From positions 2,046,001-2,110,000 of the forward strand of contig NC_015663.1 in assembly GCF_000215745.1 (NCBI RefSeq): a stretch of 64,000 bases of DNA, read 5' to 3'. A program made the position numbers and the translations under genes. Of the stretch, positions 7,690-15,981 are shown piece by piece (positions within the stretch are counted from its first letter, which is position 1; each line of letters starts with the position of its first letter). Under the pieces are notes generated by a model. It had not been told where the DNA came from. It worked only from the letters and a program-made list of their open reading frames with translations, and did not search any database. The stretch comes from Klebsiella aerogenes KCTC 2190 (lineage in GTDB: Bacteria > Pseudomonadota > Gammaproteobacteria > Enterobacterales > Enterobacteriaceae).

Positions 7690-10083
7690 ATGATTAACAC
7701 CGTGCGTTACAGTCTGCTGACCAGCGGAATATTACTGAGCAGCATGGCGCTTGCCGCCCCGGCGGGCGATCTGCCGCTGATGCCGTGGCCCGCCCATGTG
7801 GAGCGCCCGCAGGCGCAGGGGGCGTTGGCGCTAAATAATCAGCTGACGATCAACGTCAGCGGTGACGATCTTGGCGAGGCGGCGAACCGCTGGCGCGAAC
7901 GTCTTGCGCGGCAAACCGGCTGGACGCTCCAGCCGCAGACGGCGCCGGCAAAAAGCCCAACCATTAACGTGATCGTCAGTAAAAAAGTGCCTTTCCTGCC
8001 GCAGCCGGATAGCGACGAAAGCTATCAGCTAACCGTTAACGCAGACGGCGCGACCCTGAAAGCCAATACGCGTTTTGGCGCGCTGCGCGGCATGGAAACG
8101 CTGCTACAGCTGGTACAAAACGGCCCTGACGGCACCACCATTCCTTATGTCGCCATTGACGATGCGCCGCGCTTCCCGTGGCGTGGACTGCTGCTGGATT
8201 CCGCCCGTCACTTTATGCCGCTGTCGGCGATCAAGCGGCAGATTGATGGTATGGCGGCGGCGAAGCTTAACGTACTGCACTGGCATCTGACCGACGATCA
8301 GGGCTGGCGCTTCGCCTCCAGCCGCTATCCGAAGCTGCAGCAGCAGGCCAGCGACGGCCTGTTTTATACCCAGGCGCAGATGAAAGACATTGTGCGCTAT
8401 GCCGCCGAACGCGGTATTCGCGTGGTGCCGGAAATCGATATGCCGGGCCACGCCTCGGCGATCGCCGTGGCTTATCCGGAGCTGATGAGCGCGCCGGGGC
8501 CTTACGCGATGGAGCGCCACTGGGGTGTGCTGAAACCGGTTCTCGACCCAACAAAAGAGGCCACCTACGCGTTTGCCGAGGCGATGGTCAGCGAACTGGC
8601 GGCTATCTTCCCCGATCCGTATCTGCATATCGGCGGTGATGAAGTCGATGATAGCCAGTGGCGCGCCAATCCGGCCATTCAGAAATTCCTCAAAGAGAAG
8701 GGGCTGGCGGACAGCCACGCGCTACAGGCGTACTTCAACCGGCGCCTGGAGACGTTACTCGAAAAACATCACCGGCAGATGGTCGGCTGGGATGAAATCT
8801 ACCACCCTGATTTACCGAAGAGCATTCTGATTCAGTCCTGGCAGGGGCAGGACGCATTAGGCGACGTCGCCAAACACGGCTATCGCGGCATTCTCTCCAC
8901 CGGTTTTTACCTCGACCAGCCGCAGTACACCGCCTATCACTATCGTAATGAGATTATCCCGCAGGGGCTTAACGGTGTGGATACGATTACCGATAACGAC
9001 AGCGCCCAGAGCTGGCAGTTTTCGATGCCGCGCCTGAAGGGCAGCGCGGTTGAGGGCAGCTTTACGCTGGTAAAAGGCGATAGCGGCTGGCGTGGATTTA
9101 TTGATTTTAAAGGGAAATCACGGCGTGCCGTGCAGGAGATTGAATGGCTCGGCGACAATCAGGTCACGTTCCGCGTCGATACCTGGATGGGCGAGACCCG
9201 CCCGGTGCTAACCATTAACGACGACAAGCTCGCAGGCTACTTCCTGCTTGGCAACACCCGTTATCCCATTGACGGCAAGCGGCTGGATGCCGTACCGCAG
9301 GGCATTCAGCCGACGCTGCCCGACGCGCAGCAACAGAAGAATCTGCTCGGCGGCGAGGCGGCGCTGTGGGCGGAAAACGTCGCCGCGCCGGTCATCGATA
9401 TCAAGCTGTGGCCGCGGGCTTTTGCGGTGGCGGAGCGGCTGTGGTCGGCCGAAGACGTCAAAGACAGCGACAATATGTATCAGCGCCTGCAGGCGATGGA
9501 CAGTTGGTCAACGGTCTCCGTCGGCCTGCAGCAGCACACTCAGCAGCTGGAGCAGTTCACCCGCCTGGCGAACAGCAGCCATACGCTGGCGTTGCAGATC
9601 CTCGCCGAGGCGCTGGAGCCGGCGCATTACTACACCCGTCAACATCTCAAGTTCCAGGCGAACAATTACCATCAATTTGAACCGCTTAACCGGCTGGCCG
9701 ATGCGCTGCCGGCGGAGAGCGACACCGTACGCAGCCTGAACCAGTGGGCGGAGCGGCTAATCAGCGATGCCGAGGATACTGAGAGCGCCGATGCGCTGCG
9801 CCACGTCTTTACCCGCTGGCAGAACAACAGCGGCGATGCGCTGGCGCTGACCGACAATAACTATCAGCTGGCGGCGATTAAACCGGTGGTGCAGCAGGTT
9901 GATAAGCTGGCGAGCCTCGGGCTGCGCTTGACCGATCTGGTGGCGCGGCAGGGAACGCTGGACGATAAAGAGTTCGCCTCAATCCAGGCGCAACTGGATA
10001 CGGCGGCGAAAACCCAGGATGAGCTGGTGATTGCGGCGGTCTATCCGCTGGAGAAACTGCTACGGGCAACGAAGATAAAATAG
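7690..10083 (+). CDS. Secreted beta-N-acetylhexosaminidase, GH20
   Basis: Releases terminal N-acetylhexosamines from chito-oligosaccharides or glycans, probably in the periplasm. A signal peptide of about 23 residues ends at ALA. A GH20b-like domain follows, then the GH20 barrel with HWHLTDDQGWR at about 197 and the catalytic Asp317-Glu318 pair in GGDEVDDSQW. Residues 450-550 form an extra beta-rich segment, and the C-terminal third is helical. I prefer the ATG at 7690, with AAGGA six bases upstream, to the TTG just before it. A weak CRP-like half-site (TGTGA at 7596) sits upstream. Absent from this place in E. coli K-12; the substrate is not visible. Confidence 0.88.
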   Translation: MINTVRYSLLTSGILLSSMALAAPAGDLPLMPWPAHVERPQAQGALALNNQLTINVSGDDLGEAANRWRERLARQTGWTLQPQTAPAKSPTINVIVSKKVPFLPQPDSDESYQLTVNADGATLKANTRFGALRGMETLLQLVQNGPDGTTIPYVAIDDAPRFPWRGLLLDSARHFMPLSAIKRQIDGMAAAKLNVLHWHLTDDQGWRFASSRYPKLQQQASDGLFYTQAQMKDIVRYAAERGIRVVPEIDMPGHASAIAVAYPELMSAPGPYAMERHWGVLKPVLDPTKEATYAFAEAMVSELAAIFPDPYLHIGGDEVDDSQWRANPAIQKFLKEKGLADSHALQAYFNRRLETLLEKHHRQMVGWDEIYHPDLPKSILIQSWQGQDALGDVAKHGYRGILSTGFYLDQPQYTAYHYRNEIIPQGLNGVDTITDNDSAQSWQFSMPRLKGSAVEGSFTLVKGDSGWRGFIDFKGKSRRAVQEIEWLGDNQVTFRVDTWMGETRPVLTINDDKLAGYFLLGNTRYPIDGKRLDAVPQGIQPTLPDAQQQKNLLGGEAALWAENVAAPVIDIKLWPRAFAVAERLWSAEDVKDSDNMYQRLQAMDSWSTVSVGLQQHTQQLEQFTRLANSSHTLALQILAEALEPAHYYTRQHLKFQANNYHQFEPLNRLADALPAESDTVRSLNQWAERLISDAEDTESADALRHVFTRWQNNSGDALALTDNNYQLAAIKPVVQQVDKLASLGLRLTDLVARQGTLDDKEFASIQAQLDTAAKTQDELVIAAVYPLEKLLRATKIK

Positions 10084-10090
10084 GGCATTT

Positions 10091-10129
10091 CCCTCACCCC
10101 GCGGATGGCGCAAGCGCCTGGGGTGAGGG
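10091..10129. terminator. Hairpin between convergent hexosaminidase gene and ridA
   Basis: Ten-base perfect arms CCCTCACCCC/GGGGTGAGGG, with a GGCGC-rich inner region, lie between two convergent genes. Placed to end or protect transcripts from both sides. The unit looks like a dispersed palindromic element rather than a classic T-tailed terminator. Confidence 0.55.
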
Positions 10130-10140
10130 CAGAGAAGCGC

Positions 10141-10527
10141 TTAGCGACGGATCGCGATAGCTTCAATCTCAATCTTCACGTCTTTCGGCAGACGTGCGAC
10201 TTCTACGCAGGAACGCGCCGGGAAAGTGGCGTTATGCTCGGTGAAGAACGCTTCATACGAGGCATTCACGGTGGCGAAATCGTTCAGATCTTTCACGAAA
10301 ACGGTGGTTTTCACGATATCGCCCACTTTCAGGCCAGCGGCTTCAACGATAGCTTTTACGTTGTCCAGGGACTGACGCGCCTGCGCGGCGACATCTTCCG
10401 GCACGCTGCCGGTTTTCGGGTCTACTGGGATCTGGCCGGAAGTGATGATCATGCTACCCAGATCAACACCTTGTACATATGGGCCGATAGCTGCTGGTGC
10501 CTTTTCCGTCGCAATAGTTTTGCTCAT
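10141..10527 (-). CDS. ridA: 2-iminobutanoate/2-iminopropanoate deaminase
   Basis: Cytosolic enzyme that hydrolyses reactive enamine/imine intermediates released by PLP enzymes such as threonine dehydratase. The 128 residues match the RidA/YjgF/UK114 family, including the conserved substrate-binding arginine in FPARSCVEVARLPKD and the C-terminal EIEAIA strand. It lies downstream of pyrI, the order known in E. coli, and is separated from it by 73 bp. Confidence 0.97.
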   Translation of the reverse strand: MSKTIATEKAPAAIGPYVQGVDLGSMIITSGQIPVDPKTGSVPEDVAAQARQSLDNVKAIVEAAGLKVGDIVKTTVFVKDLNDFATVNASYEAFFTEHNATFPARSCVEVARLPKDVKIEIEAIAIRR

Positions 10528-10600
10528 AATATCTCCAGATGAACTGCAGTAATTAGGTCGTAGCCATTATAGGGAGGGCCGGTATTAATACCAACCGCAA

Positions 10601-11062
10601 TTAGTTGGCCAGCACCACATAATGGGAAAACTCTTTTTCACAGTATTTGCATTTGAGTGCGATGTCATCGGCGCGTTTTTTCACTGCGAAACTCGACGAA
10701 ACCGGCTCAGCGTGACTGATGCAGTTGCTGTTCGGGCAGACCAGCACGCTGTTGATGCGCTCCGGCAGGCTCGGGCGGGATTTGCCCACCACTTCGTAAT
10801 CATCGATACGGTTAACCGTTGCGTCCGGCGCATACAGCGCCAGCTGATTGACCTGCTCATCGGTCAGGAAGGTGTTCTCGATTTTAATCAAATCTTTACG
10901 GCCCATCTCGCCGGACGGCAGGTTCAGGCCGATGGTGATGCGCTGGTCGGTTTCGGTCAGCTTGAACAGGGTCAACAACTTGAAGCCGACCTGGGCCGGG
11001 ATATGGTCGATCACGGTGCCGCGTTTAATGGCTTCTACTTGCAGTTTATTGTCGTGTGTCAT
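10601..11062 (-). CDS. pyrI: Aspartate carbamoyltransferase regulatory chain
   Basis: Regulatory subunit of ATCase, which binds CTP/ATP and links catalytic trimers. The 153 residues have the N-terminal allosteric domain and a C-terminal four-cysteine zinc site (CPNSNC and CKYC). It starts 13 bp after pyrB and is cotranscribed under the pyrL attenuator. Confidence 0.97.
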   Translation of the reverse strand: MTHDNKLQVEAIKRGTVIDHIPAQVGFKLLTLFKLTETDQRITIGLNLPSGEMGRKDLIKIENTFLTDEQVNQLALYAPDATVNRIDDYEVVGKSRPSLPERINSVLVCPNSNCISHAEPVSSSFAVKKRADDIALKCKYCEKEFSHYVVLAN

Positions 11063-11075
11063 CTCTCATTCCCCC

Positions 11076-12011
11076 TTATTGTGCCAGCTCGCTATTCAAT
11101 ACCAGTGCCAGTAACGCCTGGCGGGCGAAGATGCCGTTGCCGGCCTGTTGGAAGTACCAGGCGTGCGGCGTTTTATCGACGTCGGTGGTGATTTCATCAA
11201 CGCGCGGCAGCGGGTGCAGCACCTTCATGTTGACGCGGGCGCCTTCGAGATCCGCGGCGCGCAGCACGAACTGCGCCTTCACGTTGGCGTATTCCGATGG
11301 GTCAAGGCGCTCTTTCTGCACGCGAGTCATATACAGAATATCGACCTCAGCCATTACTTCGTCGATGGCGCTATGCAGGCTCCAGGCGATGCCTTTTTCA
11401 TCCAGCATATCGAGAATGTACTGCGGCATCGCCAGCGCGTCCGGGGCGATGAAGTAGAAGCGGTTGCCGTTGAATTTGGCCAGCGCCTGGGTCAGCGAGT
11501 GTACGGTACGGCCATATTTCAGGTCGCCGACCATCGCGACATTGAGGTTCTCAAGGCGGCCCTGAGTTTCCTGAATGGTGAACAGGTCGAGCAGGGTTTG
11601 CGTTGGATGCTGATTGGCGCCGTCGCCGGCGTTGAGAATCGGTACGTTGCCGGAGAATTCGGTTGCCAGACGCGCGGCGCCCTCTTGCGGATGGCGCATT
11701 ACGATAGCGTCGACGTAGGTGCTGATAACCGAAATGGTGTCGGCCAGGGTTTCGCCTTTCTTGCCGAGCGAGGTGTTGCTGCTGTCGGAGAAGCCGACCA
11801 CGCTGGCGCCGAGGCGGTGCATGGAGGTTTCAAAAGAGAGGCGAGTACGGGTGGAGGCTTCAAAGAAACAGCTGGCGATAACCTTATGCTTCAGCAGCTC
11901 GGGTTGCGGATTGGCTTTCAGCTTTGCGGCTGTCGCCAGCACCAGTTCGAGGTCTTCGCGGCTGAGATCGTTTATGGAAATGATATGTTTTTGATATAGC
12001 GGGTTAGCCAT
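11076..12011 (-). CDS. pyrB: Aspartate carbamoyltransferase catalytic chain
   Basis: Makes N-carbamoyl-L-aspartate from carbamoyl phosphate and aspartate, the committed step of pyrimidine synthesis. The 311 residues carry the carbamoyl-phosphate motif STRTR, the HPTQ segment and the HPLPR loop. The ATG at 12011 is chosen because the product then begins [10 protein letters not shown] as in E. coli; the frame extends eight codons upstream. UTP-sensitive attenuation by pyrL lies immediately upstream. Confidence 0.97.
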   Translation of the reverse strand: MANPLYQKHIISINDLSREDLELVLATAAKLKANPQPELLKHKVIASCFFEASTRTRLSFETSMHRLGASVVGFSDSSNTSLGKKGETLADTISVISTYVDAIVMRHPQEGAARLATEFSGNVPILNAGDGANQHPTQTLLDLFTIQETQGRLENLNVAMVGDLKYGRTVHSLTQALAKFNGNRFYFIAPDALAMPQYILDMLDEKGIAWSLHSAIDEVMAEVDILYMTRVQKERLDPSEYANVKAQFVLRAADLEGARVNMKVLHPLPRVDEITTDVDKTPHAWYFQQAGNGIFARQALLALVLNSELAQ

Positions 12012-12033
12012 GCTTATCTCCTGACGCCTGAGC

Positions 12034-12062
12034 AAAAAAAAAGCCCCTTAAATAAGGGGCTT
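12034..12062 (-). terminator. pyrBI attenuator
   Basis: On the minus strand AAGCCCCTTA/TAAGGGGCTT forms a perfect 10-bp inverted repeat followed by nine T residues, 22 bp before pyrB. It overlaps the end of pyrL, as expected for the UTP-sensitive attenuator: ribosomes closely following RNA polymerase prevent the hairpin. Confidence 0.95.
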
Positions 12063-12155
12063 CGAGAATTCATTGAGCAACGGAAAGAAAAACGCCAGGC
12101 CAGTGCCTGCTTTCAGACGCGGTAAGACACAGCAATGTCGTACGCAATTGACCAT
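12048..12155 (-). CDS. pyrL: pyrBI operon leader peptide, 35 aa
   Basis: Minus-strand ATG at 12155 with GGAGG upstream opens a 35-codon frame beginning MVNCVRH and containing the PRLK and FFFP blocks of E. coli PyrL. The stop at 12048-12050 lies inside the attenuator stem, so translation to the end disrupts it. K-12 PyrL is 44 residues; this one ends earlier. The phenylalanine codons are encoded by a U-rich tract, the expected UTP-sensitive pause region. Confidence 0.9.
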   Translation of the reverse strand: MVNCVRHCCVLPRLKAGTGLAFFFPLLNEFSKPLI

Positions 12156-12180
12156 ATTTCCTCCCGGCAAAACGGCTGGC

Positions 12181-12208
12181 ATTATACGCAGCTTTGATGA
12201 GCAATCAA
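12181..12208 (-). promoter_or_regulatory. Promoter of pyrL-pyrB-pyrI
   Basis: Minus-strand TTGATT (12208-12203), a 16-bp spacer and TATAAT (12186-12181), about 26 bp before the pyrL ATG. A near-consensus sigma-70 promoter in the correct place. Confidence 0.8.
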
Positions 12209-12319
12209 GCGATTAATCCACAATCAGGGAAACGTTTGCCTGCGAAGGCTGCGCCAGCGCAAAAAACCGCGATAAAAATGTGGTCTGGTAGTGGTAAGCA
12301 GCGTATAAAACAAAAATGA

Positions 12320-12799
<480 letters not shown>

Positions 12800-12808
12800 A
12801 ACGGGTAG

Positions 12809-12836
12809 CCCGGATACGCGTAGCGCGCTATCCGGG
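12809..12836. repeat. REP-type palindrome
   Basis: CCCGGATA/TATCCGGG arms around CGCGTAGCGCGC, between the convergent tabA and argI genes. Same general type as the unit at 24063. Confidence 0.75.
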
Positions 12837-12855
12837 AACCTACCGTGATTAATGG

Positions 12856-13860
12856 TTATTTTCCAAGCGTCGCCACCATCACCGCTTTGATGGTGTGCAT
12901 ACGGTTTTCCGCCTGATCGAAGACGATGCTCGCTGGGGATTCAAAGACTTCATCGGTCACTTCCATACCGCCGTGCAGTCCATACTCCGCCGCCATCTGT
13001 TTGCCGAGAATGGTCTGGTCATCGTGGAACGCGGGCAGACAATGCAGGAATTTCACCTGCGGGTTGCCGGTTAATTGCAGCATGGCTTTATTCACCTGAT
13101 AGCCGCGCAGCAGGGCGATACGCTCCGCCCATTTCTCTTTCGCCTCGCCCATCGATACCCACACGTCGGTATAAATGAAATCGGCGCCTTTTACGCCCGC
13201 GGCGATATCTTCCGTCAGGGTAATATTGCCGCCGTGCTTTTTCGCCAGCGCAGTGCATTCCGCCACTAAACCCTCTTCCGGCCAGCAGGCTTTCGGTGCC
13301 ACCAGACGCAGGTCCAGCCCGGTCAGCGCGGCGGCTTCTAGCATGGAGTTACCCATGTTGTTACGCGCGTCGCCGGCGTAGACCAGCGTCATTTCATTAA
13401 ATGCCTTACCCGGCAGGTGCTCTTGCATGGTCAGCAGGTCGGCCAGTAGCTGTGTCGGGTGGAATTCATCGGTCAGGCCGTTCCATACCGGCACGCCGGC
13501 ATATTCCGCCAGGGTTTCCACCAGCTCCTGGCCGTAGCCGCGATACTGAATACCGTCATACATGCGACCCAGCACGCGGGCGGTATCTTTCATGGATTCT
13601 TTGTGGCCGATTTGGCTTCCGCTGGAACCGAGATAGGTCACGCGGGCGCCCTGGTCGTAAGCGGCAACTTCGAAAGAGCATCGTGTGCGGGTTGAGTCTT
13701 TTTCGAAGATGAGCGCGATGTTTTTGCCCTTCAGTTTCTGGGCCTCGATACCGTTTTTCTTATCGGCTTTTAATTGCGCGGCCAGGTCGACAAGGCCGGT
13801 AATTTCTGCAGCAGTAAAATCCAGTAATCTCAAGAAATGCTTCTGATATAACGCGGACAT
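12856..13860 (-). CDS. argI: Ornithine carbamoyltransferase
   Basis: Forms citrulline from ornithine and carbamoyl phosphate in arginine synthesis. The 334-residue product has the carbamoyl-phosphate motif STRTR, the FHPTQ segment, the ornithine loop (DVWVSMGE) and the HCLPAFHD catalytic cysteine loop. The ATG at 13860 gives the E. coli length and N-terminus. Tandem ARG boxes lie just upstream, so ArgR repression is expected. Confidence 0.96.
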   Translation of the reverse strand: MSALYQKHFLRLLDFTAAEITGLVDLAAQLKADKKNGIEAQKLKGKNIALIFEKDSTRTRCSFEVAAYDQGARVTYLGSSGSQIGHKESMKDTARVLGRMYDGIQYRGYGQELVETLAEYAGVPVWNGLTDEFHPTQLLADLLTMQEHLPGKAFNEMTLVYAGDARNNMGNSMLEAAALTGLDLRLVAPKACWPEEGLVAECTALAKKHGGNITLTEDIAAGVKGADFIYTDVWVSMGEAKEKWAERIALLRGYQVNKAMLQLTGNPQVKFLHCLPAFHDDQTILGKQMAAEYGLHGGMEVTDEVFESPASIVFDQAENRMHTIKAVMVATLGK

Positions 13861-13885
13861 AATTCCCTCACCTGGCAAACGCTAC

Positions 13886-13927
13886 TATTGAATTAAAATT
13901 CACTTTATATGTATGAATATTCATTTG
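13886..13927. promoter_or_regulatory. Tandem ARG boxes (ArgR operator)
   Basis: Two AT-rich imperfect palindromes, TTGAATTAAAATTCA and TATGAATATTCATTT, lie about two helical turns apart, 26-67 bp upstream of argI. They match the ArgR consensus TGAAT-N4-ATTCA and are placed to bind one ArgR hexamer. Confidence 0.85.
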
Positions 13928-14023
13928 CAACCCCGAGTTAGAAATCTTTTACACAGAAGGTGGAGGCAATCACGGCGGTATGTGACAATAGGAGTATCTG
14001 CCGCACATTATGAGGAACGAGCC

Positions 14024-14449
14024 ATGGCAAACCCGGAACTACTGGAAGAACAGCGTGAGGAAACGCGTCTGATTATCGAAGAGCTGCTGGAAGATGGCAG
14101 CGATCCGGACGCGCTGTATACCATTGAGCATCATCTCTCTGCCGACGATTTCGAAACGTTGGAAAAAGTGGCGGTAGAGGCCTTCAAGATGGGTTATGAA
14201 GTCACCGAGCCGGAAGAGCTGGAAGTCGAAGAAGGTGAAGTGGTGATCTGCTGCGATATCCTGAGCGAAAGCGCGCTCAATGCCGATCTGATCGACGCCC
14301 AGGTTGAACAGCTGATGAACCTGGCGGAAAAATTCAACGTCGAGTACGACGGTTGGGGTACCTACTACGAAGACCCGAACGGCGAAGACGATGACGGCGA
14401 AGATGACGAAGATTTAATTGACGAAGACGACAACGGCGTACGCCACTAA
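14024..14449 (+). CDS. rraB: Ribonuclease E inhibitor RraB
   Basis: Binds the C-terminal scaffold of RNase E and alters degradosome activity. The 141-residue product is strongly acidic, ending in a run of Asp/Glu and NGVRH, as in E. coli RraB (138 aa). The ATG at 14024 has GAGGA upstream and gives [15 protein letters not shown]; the frame is open 37 codons further upstream through the argI operator, which is not coding. Confidence 0.95.
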   Translation: MANPELLEEQREETRLIIEELLEDGSDPDALYTIEHHLSADDFETLEKVAVEAFKMGYEVTEPEELEVEEGEVVICCDILSESALNADLIDAQVEQLMNLAEKFNVEYDGWGTYYEDPNGEDDDGEDDEDLIDEDDNGVRH

Positions 14450-14460
14450 GTCGTCAACGG

Positions 14461-14484
14461 ATACGGCGGCGTCTGCCGCCGTAT
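14461..14484 (+). terminator. Hairpin between rraB and miaE
   Basis: Perfect ten-base arms ATACGGCGGC/GCCGCCGTAT around GTCT, 11 bp after rraB. No T-run follows, so termination is possible but not certain. Confidence 0.5.
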
Positions 14485-14520
14485 ATACCCGTCCTGATTA
14501 GGGTATAGCCTGGAGCTTCA

Positions 14521-15285
14521 ATGGATTACCCGCAAATACTCTCCCCGATTTTAGCATTCCTGCACTGCCCAACGCCGCAGGCGTGGATTGACGAAGCCCG
14601 TAAACCGGACAACCTGCCGCTGCTGTTGACCGACCATATGGTATGCGAGCTGAAAGCGGCGCAAAACGCCATGCTGCTGGTGCGCCGCTACGTCGCCGAT
14701 AAAGATGGCGCCGACGAGCTGCTGGAATGCCTGAAACCGTACGAAGACTTTACCTATCGCCGTGGGCCGGAGCCGGATTTTGTCGCTCTGCATAAACGGA
14801 TCAACAAAAGCGCCATGCCGCGAACCAACGACCCGTGGGGCAGCCAGTTGCTCGACAGCATGATTCTGCTTATCAAAGAGGAGCTGCACCACTTCTGGCA
14901 GGTGCGTGAGATCATGCTGGCGCGGGATATCCCTTACGTCAAAATCACCGCCAGCAACTATGCCCGCGGTATGCGCCGGGAGGTGCGATCCCATGAGCCG
15001 GTGATGCTAATCGATAAGCTGATTTGCGGCGCTTATATCGAAGCGCGCTCCTGCGAGCGATTTGCCGCGCTGGCGCCGTGGCTGGATGATGATTTACAGA
15101 AGTTTTATCTGTCGTTGCTGCGCTCCGAGGCCCGGCATTATCAGGACTACCTGGACCTGGCGCAGAAGATAGCGGGGGGAGATATCAGCGAGCGCGTACG
15201 CCAGCTTGGCGAGGCGGAAGCGGCATTGATCCTCCGCCCGGAGCCCGAGTTCCGTTTCCACAGCGGCGTGCCGACGGCGCCGTAG
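14521..15285 (+). CDS. miaE: tRNA-(ms2io6A37) hydroxylase
   Basis: Oxygen-dependent non-haem di-iron enzyme that hydroxylates the isopentenyl group of 2-methylthio-N6-isopentenyladenosine at tRNA position 37. The 254 residues show the ferritin-like pairs EELHH, EARSCERF and SEARHYQDY that supply the iron ligands. Present in Salmonella and Klebsiella but missing from E. coli K-12. It follows rraB after 71 bp. Confidence 0.93.
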   Translation: MDYPQILSPILAFLHCPTPQAWIDEARKPDNLPLLLTDHMVCELKAAQNAMLLVRRYVADKDGADELLECLKPYEDFTYRRGPEPDFVALHKRINKSAMPRTNDPWGSQLLDSMILLIKEELHHFWQVREIMLARDIPYVKITASNYARGMRREVRSHEPVMLIDKLICGAYIEARSCERFAALAPWLDDDLQKFYLSLLRSEARHYQDYLDLAQKIAGGDISERVRQLGEAEAALILRPEPEFRFHSGVPTAP

Positions 15286-15304
15286 CCCGCGGTATTCGGC
15301 CCCT

Positions 15305-15335
15305 GTAGCCCCGGTAAGCGCAGCGCTACCGGGGA
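15305..15335. repeat. REP-type palindrome
   Basis: GTAGCCCCGGTAAGCGCAGC-type palindrome between convergent miaE and yjgM; same family as the unit at 200-230. Confidence 0.75.
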
Positions 15336-15354
15336 GGCCCACGGTAGCGAGGCG

Positions 15355-15870
15355 TTACAGCGTTTTCAACATCCGTACTTCACAATCGACGTGGCCGGTG
15401 CAGCCCAGCGGCTCGTCAATATGCTCAAACCCGAGATGCTCATACAAGCCAATCGCTTCTTTCAAAAAAGCGGTGGTTTCCAGATAGCAGCGTTTAAAAC
15501 CCTGCTCGCGGGCGTAATCCATCGCCATCAGCGCCAGCTTTTTCGCCAGCCCTTTGCCGCGCGCCGAGGACATAAAGTACATTTTCTGTAGCTCACAGAT
15601 ATCGGACTCGCTACACGAGAGCGGCGCCACGCCGCCGCCGCCGACCACTTCGCCATTTTGCTCAACCACCCAATAAGCGGAGCCAGGTTGGCTATAGAGC
15701 TCATAGAGTTCATCCAGATTCGGGTCAGCGACCGTATAGCCTTTATCGGCGGTCAGACCGTATTCCGCGGAGACCTGGCGGATAACATTGGCAATCGCCG
15801 GATTATCAGTGGCCGTGATGCGGCGCAGGGATAGCGTTAGGGTTGCGCTCGTATTCATTTGAAGACTCAT
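15355..15870 (-). CDS. yjgM: GNAT-family N-acetyltransferase YjgM
   Basis: Product of 171 residues with the GNAT acetyl-CoA loop ([11 protein letters not shown], about 110-120) and the family C-terminal strand [16 protein letters not shown]. It closely resembles E. coli YjgM, whose substrate is not firmly known. Two in-frame starts, 15870 and 15858, both lack a clear ribosome site; the first is kept provisionally. It lies downstream of valS on the same strand, as in E. coli, although yjgN is absent. Confidence 0.88.
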   Translation of the reverse strand: MSLQMNTSATLTLSLRRITATDNPAIANVIRQVSAEYGLTADKGYTVADPNLDELYELYSQPGSAYWVVEQNGEVVGGGGVAPLSCSESDICELQKMYFMSSARGKGLAKKLALMAMDYAREQGFKRCYLETTAFLKEAIGLYEHLGFEHIDEPLGCTGHVDCEVRMLKTL

Positions 15871-15940
15871 TACATAATAATGACGGATGATGTTGTTAAT
15901 AACACTGCGGGCGGGGAGAGTGCAAGCGAGGATCTTTCAT

Positions 15941-15975
15941 AAAATAACGCCCCTTACCGGATGGGATAAGGGGCG
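15941..15975 (-). terminator. valS terminator
   Basis: On the minus strand CGCCCCTTA/TAAGGGGCG pairs, followed by TTATTTT, 7 bp past the valS stop. Confidence 0.8.
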
Positions 15976-15981
15976 GGAGGA

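Noticed and set aside
11148..11999. 283-codon plus-strand frame across pyrB
   Set aside because: Antisense shadow of pyrB.
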